Below, one piece after another: positions 1 to 8,252 of a stretch of DNA of 64,000 nucleotides (positions are counted from its first letter, which is position 1; every line of letters starts with the position of its first letter). The stretch is from the NCBI RefSeq assembly GCF_003347205.1, contig NZ_QQBJ01000014.1:89177-153176 (forward strand). The letters run 5' to 3'. The notes below the pieces were generated by a model that worked only from the letters and a program-made list of their open reading frames with translations, was not told the DNA's origin and searched no databases. This DNA is from Mycolicibacterium moriokaense. GTDB lineage: Bacteria; Actinomycetota; Actinomycetes; Mycobacteriales; Mycobacteriaceae. The position numbers were made by a program, and so were the translations under genes.

Positions 1-2
1 CC

Positions 3-317
3 CAAGCAGACCCCGACACCGACTTCTACAACGAGTTGCACACCTACGGCATCTACGGTCAGAAGGACTACAACGCCTGGATCGGCAAGATCGCCTGCAA
101 GAGGCTGTGGAACAACCTCGACCACGATGCCAACCAGTCGGCCAAATTCGTCAAGGCGCAACTGGACAAGGACACCTCCACCGCGCAGACGTACCAGTTC
201 CTGGGTGCGGCGTATCGCACCTACTGCCCCGAGAAGGTCTCGATTCTCACTCAATCGGCACCAGGGGCCAACACTTCCTCCGCACCGGCGGGTCCGGCGC
301 TGGCGGCAGAGCAATAG
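3..317 (+). CDS. DUF732-type secreted protein, C-terminal fragment
   Basis: The reading frame is open from the window edge, so the start and any signal peptide lie outside. The visible 104 residues match the DUF732 pattern of mycobacterial secreted proteins: a D-x-D-F-Y entry motif, a G/Y-rich turn, two cysteines (in IACKRL and TYCPEK) that could form a disulfide, and an Ala/Pro-rich tail. DUF732 proteins are small exported proteins of unknown function. It ends 16 bases before the next gene, so the two may be co-transcribed. Confidence 0.7.
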   Translation, partial: QADPDTDFYNELHTYGIYGQKDYNAWIGKIACKRLWNNLDHDANQSAKFVKAQLDKDTSTAQTYQFLGAAYRTYCPEKVSILTQSAPGANTSSAPAGPALAAEQ

Positions 318-333
318 CAAAGGGAGGGCAAAG

Positions 334-792
334 ATGTTGGGTAAAGCGATGTTGGGCAAAGCAGGCATTGCGGTCGCGGCGTTCGGCGCCATTGCACTAT
401 CGGCCCCGGGGGTGGCGTCTGCGGACGCGACCGACGACTATCCGATCCCGAACCGGATACTGAAGACCACGTGCACGGTCGACCAGTACATGGCCGCCAC
501 GCGCGACACCGACCCGATCTACTACGAGCGCTACATGATCGACTACCACAACCGGCCGGTCGACGTTCAGAACGCGGCCCGCGACCGCATCTACTGGTTC
601 TTCTCGCTGGACTACGCGGGCAGGCGGCAGTATTCGGAAGACACCGCGACCAACGTGTACTACGAGCAGATGGCCACCCACTGGGGCAACTGGGCGAAGC
701 TGTTCTTCAACAACAAGGGCGTCGCCGCGCACGGCACCGATGTCTGCATGAACTATCCGCCGAACGACCCGACCGTGTGGGACTGGACGTGA
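334..792 (+). CDS. DUF5078 secreted protein, Rv0455c-like
   Basis: A 152-residue protein with an N-terminal signal peptide (hydrophobic stretch ending in an Ala-Ser-Ala-Asp cleavage region near residue 30). The mature part has the same order of landmarks as M. tuberculosis Rv0455c: D-x-P-I-P, TTC, YxxRYMIDxxN, WFFSL, RRxYSE, FFNNKGV, and a Trp-rich end. Two cysteines could form a disulfide. Rv0455c is known to be needed for mycobactin siderophore secretion, so a role at the cell envelope in iron acquisition is possible but inferred. I chose the ATG at 334 because AGGGAGGG lies just upstream. Its stop overlaps the next start (GTGA). Confidence 0.8.
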   Translation: MLGKAMLGKAGIAVAAFGAIALSAPGVASADATDDYPIPNRILKTTCTVDQYMAATRDTDPIYYERYMIDYHNRPVDVQNAARDRIYWFFSLDYAGRRQYSEDTATNVYYEQMATHWGNWAKLFFNNKGVAAHGTDVCMNYPPNDPTVWDWT

Positions 793-1073
793 CCGTGCGC
801 CGTGCCCTGCCTGCCCTCGCGGTCGCAGGCACGCTCGCGGCGGGCGTTCTGGGGCTGGGTGCGGGTGCGGCAAGCGCCGACCCTCCCCCGGCGCCCAACC
901 CGCCGTGGGCCGCCGTCGGCGACCCGGTGCCGTCCTGGGCGCCGCGCAAACCCGCGGAGACCTGGCTGGGTGAGCCGGTGGTGTGGACCACGGGGTGGGG
1001 CGGACGGTGGTGCGTCTGGAAGAACGGCCAGATCATCACGCTGTCGTCGAACCCCGTCAGCAACGGCGGCTGA
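789..1073 (+). CDS. small secreted protein of unknown function
   Basis: A 94-residue protein that starts with GTG at 789, overlapping the stop of the upstream DUF5078 gene by four bases, which suggests translational coupling. A signal peptide spans about residues 1-31 (Arg-Arg, a long Ala/Leu/Gly core, then ASA-DP). The mature part is short, Pro/Trp-rich (several PxW and WxxG units) and has one cysteine. I do not recognise the family. The coupling is the only hint of function: it may act with the Rv0455c-like protein. Confidence 0.65.
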   Translation: MTVRRALPALAVAGTLAAGVLGLGAGAASADPPPAPNPPWAAVGDPVPSWAPRKPAETWLGEPVVWTTGWGGRWCVWKNGQIITLSSNPVSNGG

Positions 1074-1081
1074 TCGGACTC

Positions 1082-1696
1082 TCAGTCCCAGTGGTCGATA
1101 CTGATCGACGCAGACAGTGGCCGCCTGCGCAGCGGCCCGTGTCTGCCCTTCGGCCAACCGACCACGATGTGCCCGGCGAGCATCCAGTCCTCGGGCACCC
1201 CCACGGCGTCACGCAGCAGTGCTTCTCCCCCGTAGGACGCCCAGCTCGTCATACAGGCGCCGAGACCTTGGGCGCGGGCCGCGAGCAGAAAATTCTGCAT
1301 GGCCGGGAAGATCGAACCTCCGAGCAGTAACTCGGAGGCGGCCCCGAACCGCTGCTGCGCGAACAGAATTGAGGTGAACTCCCCCGCCCGATCGTGCAGT
1401 TCGTAGGTTGCGCGGTAGGTGCGGGCGCGTTGGCTGTCGTCGTCGGCGGCGGGCCGGCTCATCCCGTAGACCGGTTCGATGATCTGCAGCGCCTGGGCGG
1501 CGGCTTTGGCCACCACCGCTCGCTGCTCGGGTGAGCGCAGCACCACGAACCGCCAGCCTTGAGCGTTCGCACCCGACGGCGCCCAGGTGGCCGCCTCCAG
1601 GCACCGCATCAGGGTTTCGTCGTCGACCGGTTCGTCGGTGAAGCGCCGAATCGTCCGCGCGGTCGACATCACCTCCCAGATGTCACCGCTGGGCAT
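1082..1696 (-). CDS. nitroreductase family oxidoreductase
   Basis: A 204-residue protein with features of FMN-dependent nitroreductases: the N-terminal STARTIRRF-type Arg-rich FMN-phosphate contact, A-x-x-A-P-S-G-x-N in the first third, and a C-terminal GLGACMTSW-type segment before IVVGWPKGR. Members reduce nitro compounds, quinones or flavins with NAD(P)H. Mycobacterial homologues are mostly uncharacterised. The ATG at 1696 gives the usual family length of about 200 residues. The frame stays open upstream, but that stretch overlaps the next minus-strand gene. Confidence 0.8.
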   Translation of the reverse strand: MPSGDIWEVMSTARTIRRFTDEPVDDETLMRCLEAATWAPSGANAQGWRFVVLRSPEQRAVVAKAAAQALQIIEPVYGMSRPAADDDSQRARTYRATYELHDRAGEFTSILFAQQRFGAASELLLGGSIFPAMQNFLLAARAQGLGACMTSWASYGGEALLRDAVGVPEDWMLAGHIVVGWPKGRHGPLRRRPLSASISIDHWD

Positions 1697-1704
1697 GCGG
1701 CCGG

Positions 1705-2079
1705 TCAACCGTAATAGAACACGTCGTTGTACGCGGTCCAGGCCTGCGCCTCGCAGTCCATCAGCTGGCCGAGCGGCGACTGCGCGGTGCCCGGCACCTT
1801 GTCGTCGCACGGCGCGCGCAGCGTGCGTACCCCGATCAGCGGCGCCACCGCCACCCACTCGTTGCTGGCGTTGCAGACGAACGTGTTGCCCGCGGGGTCC
1901 AGGCCGAACGGATAGCGGGACTTGAACTGGCAGGTGTCGGTCGGCGCGATGCCGCGGTCCACGTAGGGCACGCAGTCGACGCCGTCGCACGTCCCGGGCA
2001 ACGCGGAGGCCTGGCCGGCGACCATCAGCGGCGCGGCGGTGACCCCGCAGGCCAGTACCAGTGCTGCCATCAGCTTCAT
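1705..2079 (-). CDS. secreted mycobacterial protein of unknown function
   Basis: A 124-residue protein with an N-terminal signal peptide (MKLMAALVLACG start, cleavage near AxA at about residue 26). The mature part contains six cysteines, including a CxGVDC cluster, and the phrase LIGVRTLRAPC, which I know from a group of small mycobacterial exported proteins without a named function. The ATG at 2079 follows a good GGAGGGGA ribosome site. The gene lies 8 bases upstream of the nitroreductase on the same strand, so they are probably one transcript. Confidence 0.65.
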   Translation of the reverse strand: MKLMAALVLACGVTAAPLMVAGQASALPGTCDGVDCVPYVDRGIAPTDTCQFKSRYPFGLDPAGNTFVCNASNEWVAVAPLIGVRTLRAPCDDKVPGTAQSPLGQLMDCEAQAWTAYNDVFYYG

Positions 2080-2152
2080 TGTCGTCCCCTCCGCGTTGGA
2101 CCGGCGTCGACGGTCAGCGTACCGGGACGCCGCCACGGCCTAAGGTCTTCTC

Positions 2153-2653
2153 GTGCCTTTGCGTCACGTCGACCCGACCCGACGACCCTCGCCGCCCGTC
2201 CGGATCCTGAACCGGGCCGCGCGCTCGCGGCTCGGCCAATTCGTCGGCCGGCGTGTCGCGGCCAGGACCGACCCGTGGCTCAACCGGATCAGCAAGGGCA
2301 GGGTGAGCTGGGGGATGTTCAACGTGCCCTCGGCGACCTTGAAGACGACGGGCGCCAAGAGCGGCCGAGTCCGCGAGGCGCAGGTCGCTTATTTCCACGA
2401 CGGCGGCGACGTGATCGTCATGGCGTCGAACTACGGGGGCGACAGGCATCCGCAGTGGTACCACAACCTGGTCGCGCATCCCGAGTGCGTGCTGGGCGAC
2501 GAAGCGTTTCGAGCCGTCGACGTCACCGATCCGCAGGAGTACGCCCGGTTGTTCGGGCTGGCCGAGTGCTATTACGGCGGTTTCTCCGACTATCGCGAGC
2601 GCACGGCCCGGATCGGGCGGTCCATCCCGGTGTTGCGACTCGCTCCCCGCTAG
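2153..2653 (+). CDS. F420H2-dependent, Ddn-type nitroreductase/quinone reductase
   Basis: A 166-residue protein of the deazaflavin-dependent nitroreductase family (Ddn, split beta-barrel). The signatures are the G-R-V-S-W-G-M-F-N-V-P strand, LKTTGAKSGRVREAQ (the phosphate/F420 contact segment), ASNYGGDRHPQWYHNL (the hallmark N-x-G-G-x-x-x-P-x-W-Y-x-N-L), then AHP and a C-terminal YxGGFSDYRERT. These enzymes use reduced F420 to reduce quinones or nitro prodrugs at the membrane. The start is GTG at 2153. It is divergent from the upstream secreted-protein gene. Confidence 0.85.
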   Translation: MPLRHVDPTRRPSPPVRILNRAARSRLGQFVGRRVAARTDPWLNRISKGRVSWGMFNVPSATLKTTGAKSGRVREAQVAYFHDGGDVIVMASNYGGDRHPQWYHNLVAHPECVLGDEAFRAVDVTDPQEYARLFGLAECYYGGFSDYRERTARIGRSIPVLRLAPR

Positions 2654-2698
2654 CGGCGATCGCTGTCACATCAGAAGCCGCCCGTGCGACATACCAGC

Positions 2699-3349
2699 AT
2701 GAGGAAGAAGAATTCCGGCCTCGTGGCGCGAGCGCTGTTCGCAGCCGCCGCGGCGACCGCGTCAACACCGCTGTACCTGCTCGTCGCACCGCCCGCCGAG
2801 GGCGCCCCGTGTCCCGACGTCGAGGTCGTGTTCGCCCGCGGAACCACCGAACCCCCTGGCGTCGGCGGCATCGGAGCGGCCTTCGTCGACTCGCTCCGCT
2901 CGCAGGTGGGCGGTCGTTCAGTGGGGGTGTACGCGGTCAATTATCCCGCCAGCAACGACTTCTCGACGAGCACACCCGCGGGAGGCGACGACATGAGCGC
3001 CCACGTTCAGGCGATGGCCGCCAACTGCCCGAATACCAGGATGGTGCTGGGCGGATACTCGCAGGGGGCCGCCGTGGTCGACCTGGCCACCACGTATATG
3101 CCGCCCGGCGTGTCCGACAACGTCGCGGCCGCCGCCGAGTTCGGCGGTGCCAGGAGCACGTTCGCCGACAGCCTGTCTCCCGGACCGCTGCCCTCGGTCG
3201 GCCCCCTCTATGTGGGAAAGACGATCGAGATGTGCGTCCCCAACGACCCGATCTGCTATCAGGGTGGCTGGGACATGCGCGCCCACGGCGCCTACGTCGC
3301 GACGGGGATGGTCAACGACGCCGCCGCCTTCGCGGCGAGCCGGCTATAG
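2699..3349 (+). CDS. secreted cutinase-family serine esterase (first of tandem pair)
   Basis: A 216-residue cutinase-like hydrolase. A signal peptide (KK, then an Ala-rich core ending EGA-PC) precedes the domain. Visible catalytic elements are the nucleophile motif GGYSQGA, an Asp in the NDPICY segment and the His in AHGAY near the C-terminus. Paired cysteines (PCPDVEVVFARG; NCPN; CVPND) fit the conserved disulfides. Mycobacterial cutinases (Cfp21/Culp family) hydrolyse short to medium acyl esters and lipids at the cell surface. ATG 2699 gives a better signal peptide than an in-frame GTG at 2684. Confidence 0.9.
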   Translation: MRKKNSGLVARALFAAAAATASTPLYLLVAPPAEGAPCPDVEVVFARGTTEPPGVGGIGAAFVDSLRSQVGGRSVGVYAVNYPASNDFSTSTPAGGDDMSAHVQAMAANCPNTRMVLGGYSQGAAVVDLATTYMPPGVSDNVAAAAEFGGARSTFADSLSPGPLPSVGPLYVGKTIEMCVPNDPICYQGGWDMRAHGAYVATGMVNDAAAFAASRL

Positions 3350-3369
3350 GAGCGGTCGAGTTCGGGTAT

Positions 3370-3390
3370 CCCCGCAGCAGCAACGCGGGG
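3370..3390 (+). promoter_or_regulatory. hairpin overlapping the ribosome site of the second cutinase
   Basis: A CCCCGC / GCGGGG stem (3370-3375 and 3385-3390) with a 9-base loop sits between the tandem cutinase genes. Its right arm is the start of the GGGGAGGA ribosome-binding sequence before ATG 3398. It could act as a weak terminator-like element, or could hide the ribosome site when paired. That reading is inference; only the complementarity is directly visible. Confidence 0.4.
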
Positions 3391-3397
3391 AGGACTT

Positions 3398-4090
3398 ATG
3401 ACACGCATCAATCTGGCGGCCGCCGCGGCCGTGACCGTGGCGACGGCCCTTGTGGGCATGCCCGCCCCGTCCGCGTCCGCCCAGCCGTGCTCGGACATCG
3501 AGGTCGTCTTCGCACGTGGCACCGGCGAACCGCCGGGCGTCGGTGGCGTCGGCCAGGCGTTCGTCGAGGCGCTCGAGGCGCAGACGGGTGACAGGTCGGT
3601 TGGGGTCTATCCGGTCGACTACGCCGCCAGCAGCGACTTCAACGACACCATGGCTTTCGCCCAGACCGTGGTCGACGGGGTGAGCAACGCCGCCGGCCAC
3701 GTCGAGGCCACCGCCTCGAACTGTCCCGACACCCGCATCGTGCTCGGCGGATACTCCCAGGGCGCCGCGGTGGCCGGGTTTGTGACCTCGGCGCAGGTAC
3801 CGCCCGGCGTACCGGCGGCGTTCGTGCCCAAGCCGCTGCCGCCGGAGGTGGCCGACCACGTCGCTGCCGTCGCGCTGTTCGGCAAGCCTTCCGAGGCGTG
3901 GACAGACCGCTACGGGGCTCCGGCGATCACCGTCGGCCCGGCGTATGCGGCCAAGACCATCCAGCTGTGCGCGCAAGGCGACACGATCTGTGACGGCACA
4001 CCGGGCGGCGGCCCGTCGTTCGCCCACGCGCTGTATCCGGTCAACGGGATGGTCGGCGACGCGGCCACGTTCGTCGCGGGACGCCTCTAG
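3398..4090 (+). CDS. secreted cutinase-family serine esterase (second of tandem pair)
   Basis: A 230-residue paralogue of the upstream cutinase with the same plan: signal peptide (about residues 1-28, ASAQPC junction), EVVFARGTGEPPGVGG strand, GGYSQGA nucleophile, Asp in the GDTICDG segment and a catalytic His in FAHALYP. It is slightly longer, with an insertion before KPLPPEVADHVAAV. The 48-base gap and shared orientation suggest local duplication and co-transcription. Substrates are probably esters or lipids outside the membrane. Its stop directly abuts the convergent next gene. Confidence 0.9.
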   Translation: MTRINLAAAAAVTVATALVGMPAPSASAQPCSDIEVVFARGTGEPPGVGGVGQAFVEALEAQTGDRSVGVYPVDYAASSDFNDTMAFAQTVVDGVSNAAGHVEATASNCPDTRIVLGGYSQGAAVAGFVTSAQVPPGVPAAFVPKPLPPEVADHVAAVALFGKPSEAWTDRYGAPAITVGPAYAAKTIQLCAQGDTICDGTPGGGPSFAHALYPVNGMVGDAATFVAGRL

Positions 4091-5329
4091 CTACGGCAGC
4101 CCGCCGAACAGGGGACTCAGCACCTCGGCGAGGGGATCCGGTGGCGGTGGTGGCTGCTGAGGCGGCAGCGGTGCTGGCGCGACGGGTCCCGGTGCGATCG
4201 GCCCCGGCGCGACCGCCGGCTGTGCATCGGGGATGTGCTCCACCGGCGCAACGTCGGGAAGGTGTTCGGTTCCCGCGGCGGCGGCGGGCACGGCTGCGGG
4301 CGTCGTCTCAGGCGCGGCGACCGGCGCGCCAACGGAGGGTTCGGCGACAACCGGAGAAGATGGCGCGACGGGCGCGGCGGCCGCTGGAGGTTCCGGTGCG
4401 GCCACGAACTCGGGAATGGGCGCAGCCGGCACCTGCTCCGGCGGCGGTGGCGGCGCCTCGGCCGACGGAGGCAGCACCACCGGCGCGACGGGCAGCGCAG
4501 TGGCGGGCGGTTGCGCGCTTCGCGCGGCCGGCGGCGGATCGGCGGGCTGTTGGAGGCTGCGCTGTGCCAGTGAAACGGGGCTGCCCGCGGAGGACAGCGT
4601 GAACAGCGAGACGACTGCGACAGCACCCACGGCCGTGAATGTCTTTGCATACGAGGCGAATCCGGGCCGCCGCCGAATCGAGAATTGATCAAGGTGCGGC
4701 ACGGTCGACGCGGCGGCGCCACGCGCCAGCGCCAACTGGGCGTCATGGGTCGCGATGACCGGAATCGACAGGCTGTCGGCCAGCGAGTCGGCCACGTCGC
4801 CGAGCTTGGCGCGGGAGCCGATCAGGTACAGCGACTCCGGCCGCGACCCGTTGTGGCCGAACGCGTCGTTGAGCCAGGCGGCCAAGGCTGCGCTGTCGCG
4901 AGATTCGGTGGTTGTCGTGGCCTGGATCGCGCCGCTACCGGTTTCGATGAGCGACAGCGACGCGGAGTCGCGTCCGAGCACGCATATCGCTGTCTTGCCC
5001 TGATCGTCGGTGCGGGCAGCGCCCATCGCCCACGCGCGGGTGGCCTCGGTCGGCGAGATGAGGACAACGTCGTCGAAACCGCACTCTGACAGCGCGTCCC
5101 GCAGCGAAGACACGTTGCCGCTCGTGGTCACGTGCACGGAGTCGACGGTGTAGCCGCTGGCGGTGGCGATGTCGCGGACCCGGCGAGCGGTGGCCGCGGG
5201 CGCGGCGGCGCTGGCGTCGGTGATGTCGAAAGCGTCGTGGTCGAGTGGGTCACCGTCGACGTCGCTTCCGTCGACCAGCACCCAGCCGATACTGGTGGAC
5301 GTCTTCGACAGCCCCAATACTGTGCGCAC
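4091..5329 (-). CDS. DUF7159-type actin-like ATPase-fold protein with TM helix and Pro-rich tail
   Basis: About 412 residues. The first ~220 residues look like an actin/Hsp70-type fold: MRTVLGLSKTSTSIGWVLVDG resembles a phosphate-1 loop, and an Asp-rich DSASLSLIETG segment follows. One hydrophobic helix lies near residue 235, then a long Ala/Pro-rich, low-complexity tail of about 150 residues that would be outside the membrane. This layout is typical of a mycobacterial family I know as DUF7159, of unknown function. I chose GTG 5329 because the family motif begins there; a longer start at 5383 is possible. It converges on the second cutinase with no gap. Confidence 0.6.
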   Translation of the reverse strand: MRTVLGLSKTSTSIGWVLVDGSDVDGDPLDHDAFDITDASAAAPAATARRVRDIATASGYTVDSVHVTTSGNVSSLRDALSECGFDDVVLISPTEATRAWAMGAARTDDQGKTAICVLGRDSASLSLIETGSGAIQATTTTESRDSAALAAWLNDAFGHNGSRPESLYLIGSRAKLGDVADSLADSLSIPVIATHDAQLALARGAAASTVPHLDQFSIRRRPGFASYAKTFTAVGAVAVVSLFTLSSAGSPVSLAQRSLQQPADPPPAARSAQPPATALPVAPVVLPPSAEAPPPPPEQVPAAPIPEFVAAPEPPAAAAPVAPSSPVVAEPSVGAPVAAPETTPAAVPAAAAGTEHLPDVAPVEHIPDAQPAVAPGPIAPGPVAPAPLPPQQPPPPPDPLAEVLSPLFGGLP

Positions 5330-5554
5330 TCGCAGGGTCCCGCCCTCGTCGACCGACGTCGCCGTTCGGCATCGAACGGCCACTGGAGCGCAGCATAGTT
5401 CGGCTGACTGGGCCTGGCATGCCGACGGGTACAGGCTTTATCAATCCGGAATGCTGACGTGACCGTCAACGCGCTGGTCAGAATGCGAGGCGCGGCGATG
5501 ACACGCGATTTCGGATTGACAGCGGAAAATCTCTGGAAATCAGGGAAAGTCGAG

Positions 5555-6871
5555 TTATGTCGGCGTGTTGTCGGGCCGGGTGGCGCCGCCGGCGCTCAGC
5601 CGCGCAGCCATGGCCGCAACCACGAAGCAGCCCAGCAGTGAGTAACCGGTGACGCCGGCCAAACCGTTCTTGGCAAGAAGCAGCAGCGCGACGCCGGCCA
5701 CACAGATCAACACCCCGGCAGCGGTCGACCTGATGCCGCGTGCCCCGACCGCGTTGTCCCACCAGGGGATCCGGCGATGCTCAAGGGGCGACAACACGAA
5801 GAACATCGCCGTCATGACGGCCGCGAACACCACCGCGCGAAGTGCCAGCAGTCCCCAAAAACCTTCTACATCAACGTGATAGGCGTCCAGTCCGATCCCG
5901 TGCAGCGCGAAGGTGGCGATCGCGATCGCAGGGATGTGCCACAAGTAGAGCGTCATCGCTCCCCCGTTTCCGACGGCGACCACCCGCCAGACGCGCGGCC
6001 GCTGCGCCCATCGCCCTACGGGGCCCGCGACGGCGACGAAGGCGCAGGACACCCACGTGCAGTGCAGGGCGAGCAGAAACGTCGGCGGGGACACGTTGGA
6101 GATCCGCTCCATGCCGGTGACGACGAGCGAGACGTCGTAGGGGCCGAAGATCGCCAGCAGCAGTTGGGCGGCGAATGCGAGGGCGGCAATCGCGAGGGCG
6201 GCCCGCAGTCCGATCAGCCGTCGCGCGTAGGCGACACCGATCACCACGGGGATCAACCAGACGATCAGGAAGTTGAGCACCCCCGACATCGGTTCACCGG
6301 TCGCGATGCGGAGCGCGTCGAACACCGCCGCCGCCACCAGCAGGGACACGATGACGACGGCGACCGTGCGTCCGGTGCGCATCCGGGTCAGCGCGGGGAC
6401 GAAGGCAAGCGCGACGAGATACACGCCGAGGAACCAGAGCAGGGCGACGGACTCGCCGCCCAGACCCGCCGCGGAGTCCGCCCCGAGGACCACGGACGCG
6501 ACCACCAGGGCGATCGTCCAAAACGCCAGATAGACGAACACCGGTCGGCACAGCCGCTGAGCCCGGGTGACCAGCCACGTCCCCCACGGGGTGCCTCGGT
6601 GCCAGCCGTAGGCTCCGGCCGCCCCGCCGGCGAGGAAGAAGAGCGGCATGACCTGTACGACCCAGGTGACAGGAGCCAACGCGGGAATCTCGCCCAGCAG
6701 GTTACCGATCCGCAGACCGCTCGAGTCGATCGTGGCGAGCAGCAGTGCGCAGTGGCCGAACATCACGACGACCAGGGCGGCGAGCCGGGCGACGTCGACG
6801 GCGCGGTCGCGGTCGGGCTTGGTGCGCTCGCTCACCGAACGAGCGTCGGGAACGGGTGTGGTCAGCGGCAT
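5555..6871 (-). CDS. acyltransferase family 3 integral membrane protein
   Basis: A 438-residue polytopic protein with about ten hydrophobic helices. It begins RDRAVDVARLAALVVVMFGHCALL, the Arg/His signature of acyltransferase_3 proteins, which O-acylate sugars, peptidoglycan or lipids at the membrane. The ATG at 6871 follows a poor ribosome site, but upstream extension adds only Arg-rich residues unlike the family. It is divergent from the M15-like gene at 7029. The acceptor cannot be told from sequence. Confidence 0.8.
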   Translation of the reverse strand: MPLTTPVPDARSVSERTKPDRDRAVDVARLAALVVVMFGHCALLLATIDSSGLRIGNLLGEIPALAPVTWVVQVMPLFFLAGGAAGAYGWHRGTPWGTWLVTRAQRLCRPVFVYLAFWTIALVVASVVLGADSAAGLGGESVALLWFLGVYLVALAFVPALTRMRTGRTVAVVIVSLLVAAAVFDALRIATGEPMSGVLNFLIVWLIPVVIGVAYARRLIGLRAALAIAALAFAAQLLLAIFGPYDVSLVVTGMERISNVSPPTFLLALHCTWVSCAFVAVAGPVGRWAQRPRVWRVVAVGNGGAMTLYLWHIPAIAIATFALHGIGLDAYHVDVEGFWGLLALRAVVFAAVMTAMFFVLSPLEHRRIPWWDNAVGARGIRSTAAGVLICVAGVALLLLAKNGLAGVTGYSLLGCFVVAAMAARLSAGGATRPDNTPT

Positions 6872-7028
6872 GACTCGAGGATGCCGAGGCGCGGAGTGCA
6901 TGGGATGAGTAAGAATACGTGTCCTGACTGGCCAAAAGTCACTTCTTGCAGCCCAGGCGATCGCGCGGAAGCGCGGACGCGCGACCGATCGCACCAAATG
7001 TCCACCCGCGCGAACGTAAGCTGCCCCC

Positions 7029-7676
7029 GTGGGTAGGGGCGTGTTAGCCGACGGCCGGGGCCGCTTGTTGGCCATCGCGGCATCGGTGATCGTTGCTGCC
7101 GCGATGATCTACGACCAGAGCCGGGCCCCTGAAAGCCCGCCGGCAAGCCCCGCTGGGCAGGCGGCGATGCCTTCGGCCGCACCCGCGCCGGACAGTCTGG
7201 CAGCACCGGATTTGATAGCCGCGAGCGCGCCGGTCGCCGCCCAGGCGGCGTCCTTCGCGCTACCCGTCGGCGTTGCTCCCGAACAGGGCTTGCAGATCCA
7301 CACGATCTGGGTGGCCCGGGCGATCAGCGTGATGTTTCCCGAGATCACCACCATCGGCGGGGCCCGCCAAGATGCTCTGAAATGGCATCCCAACGGGCTG
7401 GCGATCGACGTGATGATCCCGAACTATCACTCCGACGAGGGCATTGAGCTCGGCAACCAGATCGCGGGTCTGGCGCTTGCGAACGCGCAGCGGTGGGGCG
7501 TCATCCACGTGATCTGGCGGCAGGGTTTCTATCCGGGCATCGGCGCGCCGAGTTGGACGGCGGACTACGGAAACGAGACCGCAAACCATTTCGACCACGT
7601 GCACATCGCCACCGACGGCGGCGGATACCCGTCGGGCAAGGAAACCTACTTCATCAACTCGATGAGCCCGGCATGA
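7029..7676 (+). CDS. exported M15-like (VanY-fold) cell-wall protein
   Basis: A 215-residue protein with an N-terminal membrane anchor or signal (about residues 12-30), an Ala/Pro-rich linker to about residue 85, and a C-terminal domain. GGARQDALKWHPNGLAIDVMI contains the H-x(6)-D arrangement, and ANHFDHVHIATDGGG the H-x-x-H-type end, of metal-dependent peptidase M15-like folds. The mycobacterial family is usually described as an ARB-07466-like domain. A role in trimming peptidoglycan peptides is plausible but unproven. GTG start at 7029. Confidence 0.65.
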   Translation: MGRGVLADGRGRLLAIAASVIVAAAMIYDQSRAPESPPASPAGQAAMPSAAPAPDSLAAPDLIAASAPVAAQAASFALPVGVAPEQGLQIHTIWVARAISVMFPEITTIGGARQDALKWHPNGLAIDVMIPNYHSDEGIELGNQIAGLALANAQRWGVIHVIWRQGFYPGIGAPSWTADYGNETANHFDHVHIATDGGGYPSGKETYFINSMSPA

Positions 7677-7697
7677 CAGATCGGCAGCGCGCGGCGA

Positions 7698-8015
7698 TCA
7701 GGGCTGGGCGAGCAGGGGCCCGTTGCCCGCGAGGACCGGCAGCCGCACCGAACTGGCGGCCCGCTTGGGCGCGGTGGTGACGACGATCTTTCCGCCGCGG
7801 CAGCTGACCAGCTTTCCGTCGACGAAGACGTCCTGGCCGTCGTCGATCGGCACGGGGAAGCCGCTGGCGTCGGTGTAGGTGCATCCGCCGCCGGACGTCT
7901 GGTCGTCGTCGACGGCGTGGGCGGTCGCCGGGGCGAGGAAGAGCACACCGAAGGCCCCGACGAGGGCTGCGGCGTACTTGAAGCGGGTCAGCTTTGCAGT
8001 GGTCGAAGGAGTCAC
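7698..8015 (-). CDS. small exported protein of unknown function
   Basis: A 105-residue protein with a clear signal peptide: charged start, hydrophobic AALVGAFGVLFLAP, then AxA near residue 34. The mature part has two cysteines (GGGCTYTDASG and KLVSCRGG) and short beta-like repeats. It matches no family I can name. GTG 8015 is supported by a GAGAGGAC ribosome site; the open frame continues upstream without a better start. It converges on the M15-like gene with a 21-base gap. Confidence 0.55.
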   Translation of the reverse strand: MTPSTTAKLTRFKYAAALVGAFGVLFLAPATAHAVDDDQTSGGGCTYTDASGFPVPIDDGQDVFVDGKLVSCRGGKIVVTTAPKRAASSVRLPVLAGNGPLLAQP

Positions 8016-8252
8016 GATGAGTGTCCTCTCGGGTGGTGTCGGGGTGTGGAGTCGTTGACACAAACTCTTCGGGTTCGGCGCAGCCTTCGTAATCGCCGGC
8101 AAGTGAGAATCGGTGGCCGGGAGGGAAGGGTTTCCTATCTGTGAAGCAAGGGCGATGTTCGGTAGGAAGCTCGGTCGCTCGGGCCGGGTATGACCTAGGT
8201 TGGGGTTAGCTGGGTCGTGGCGCTTCCCGGGCCCGCACCTCATCAAGATCAC

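Noticed and set aside
5777-7036. 419-residue plus-strand frame antisense to the acyltransferase
   Set aside because: Extreme Arg/Gly/Asp/His composition typical of antisense frames in high-GC DNA; the membrane protein on the other strand is convincing.
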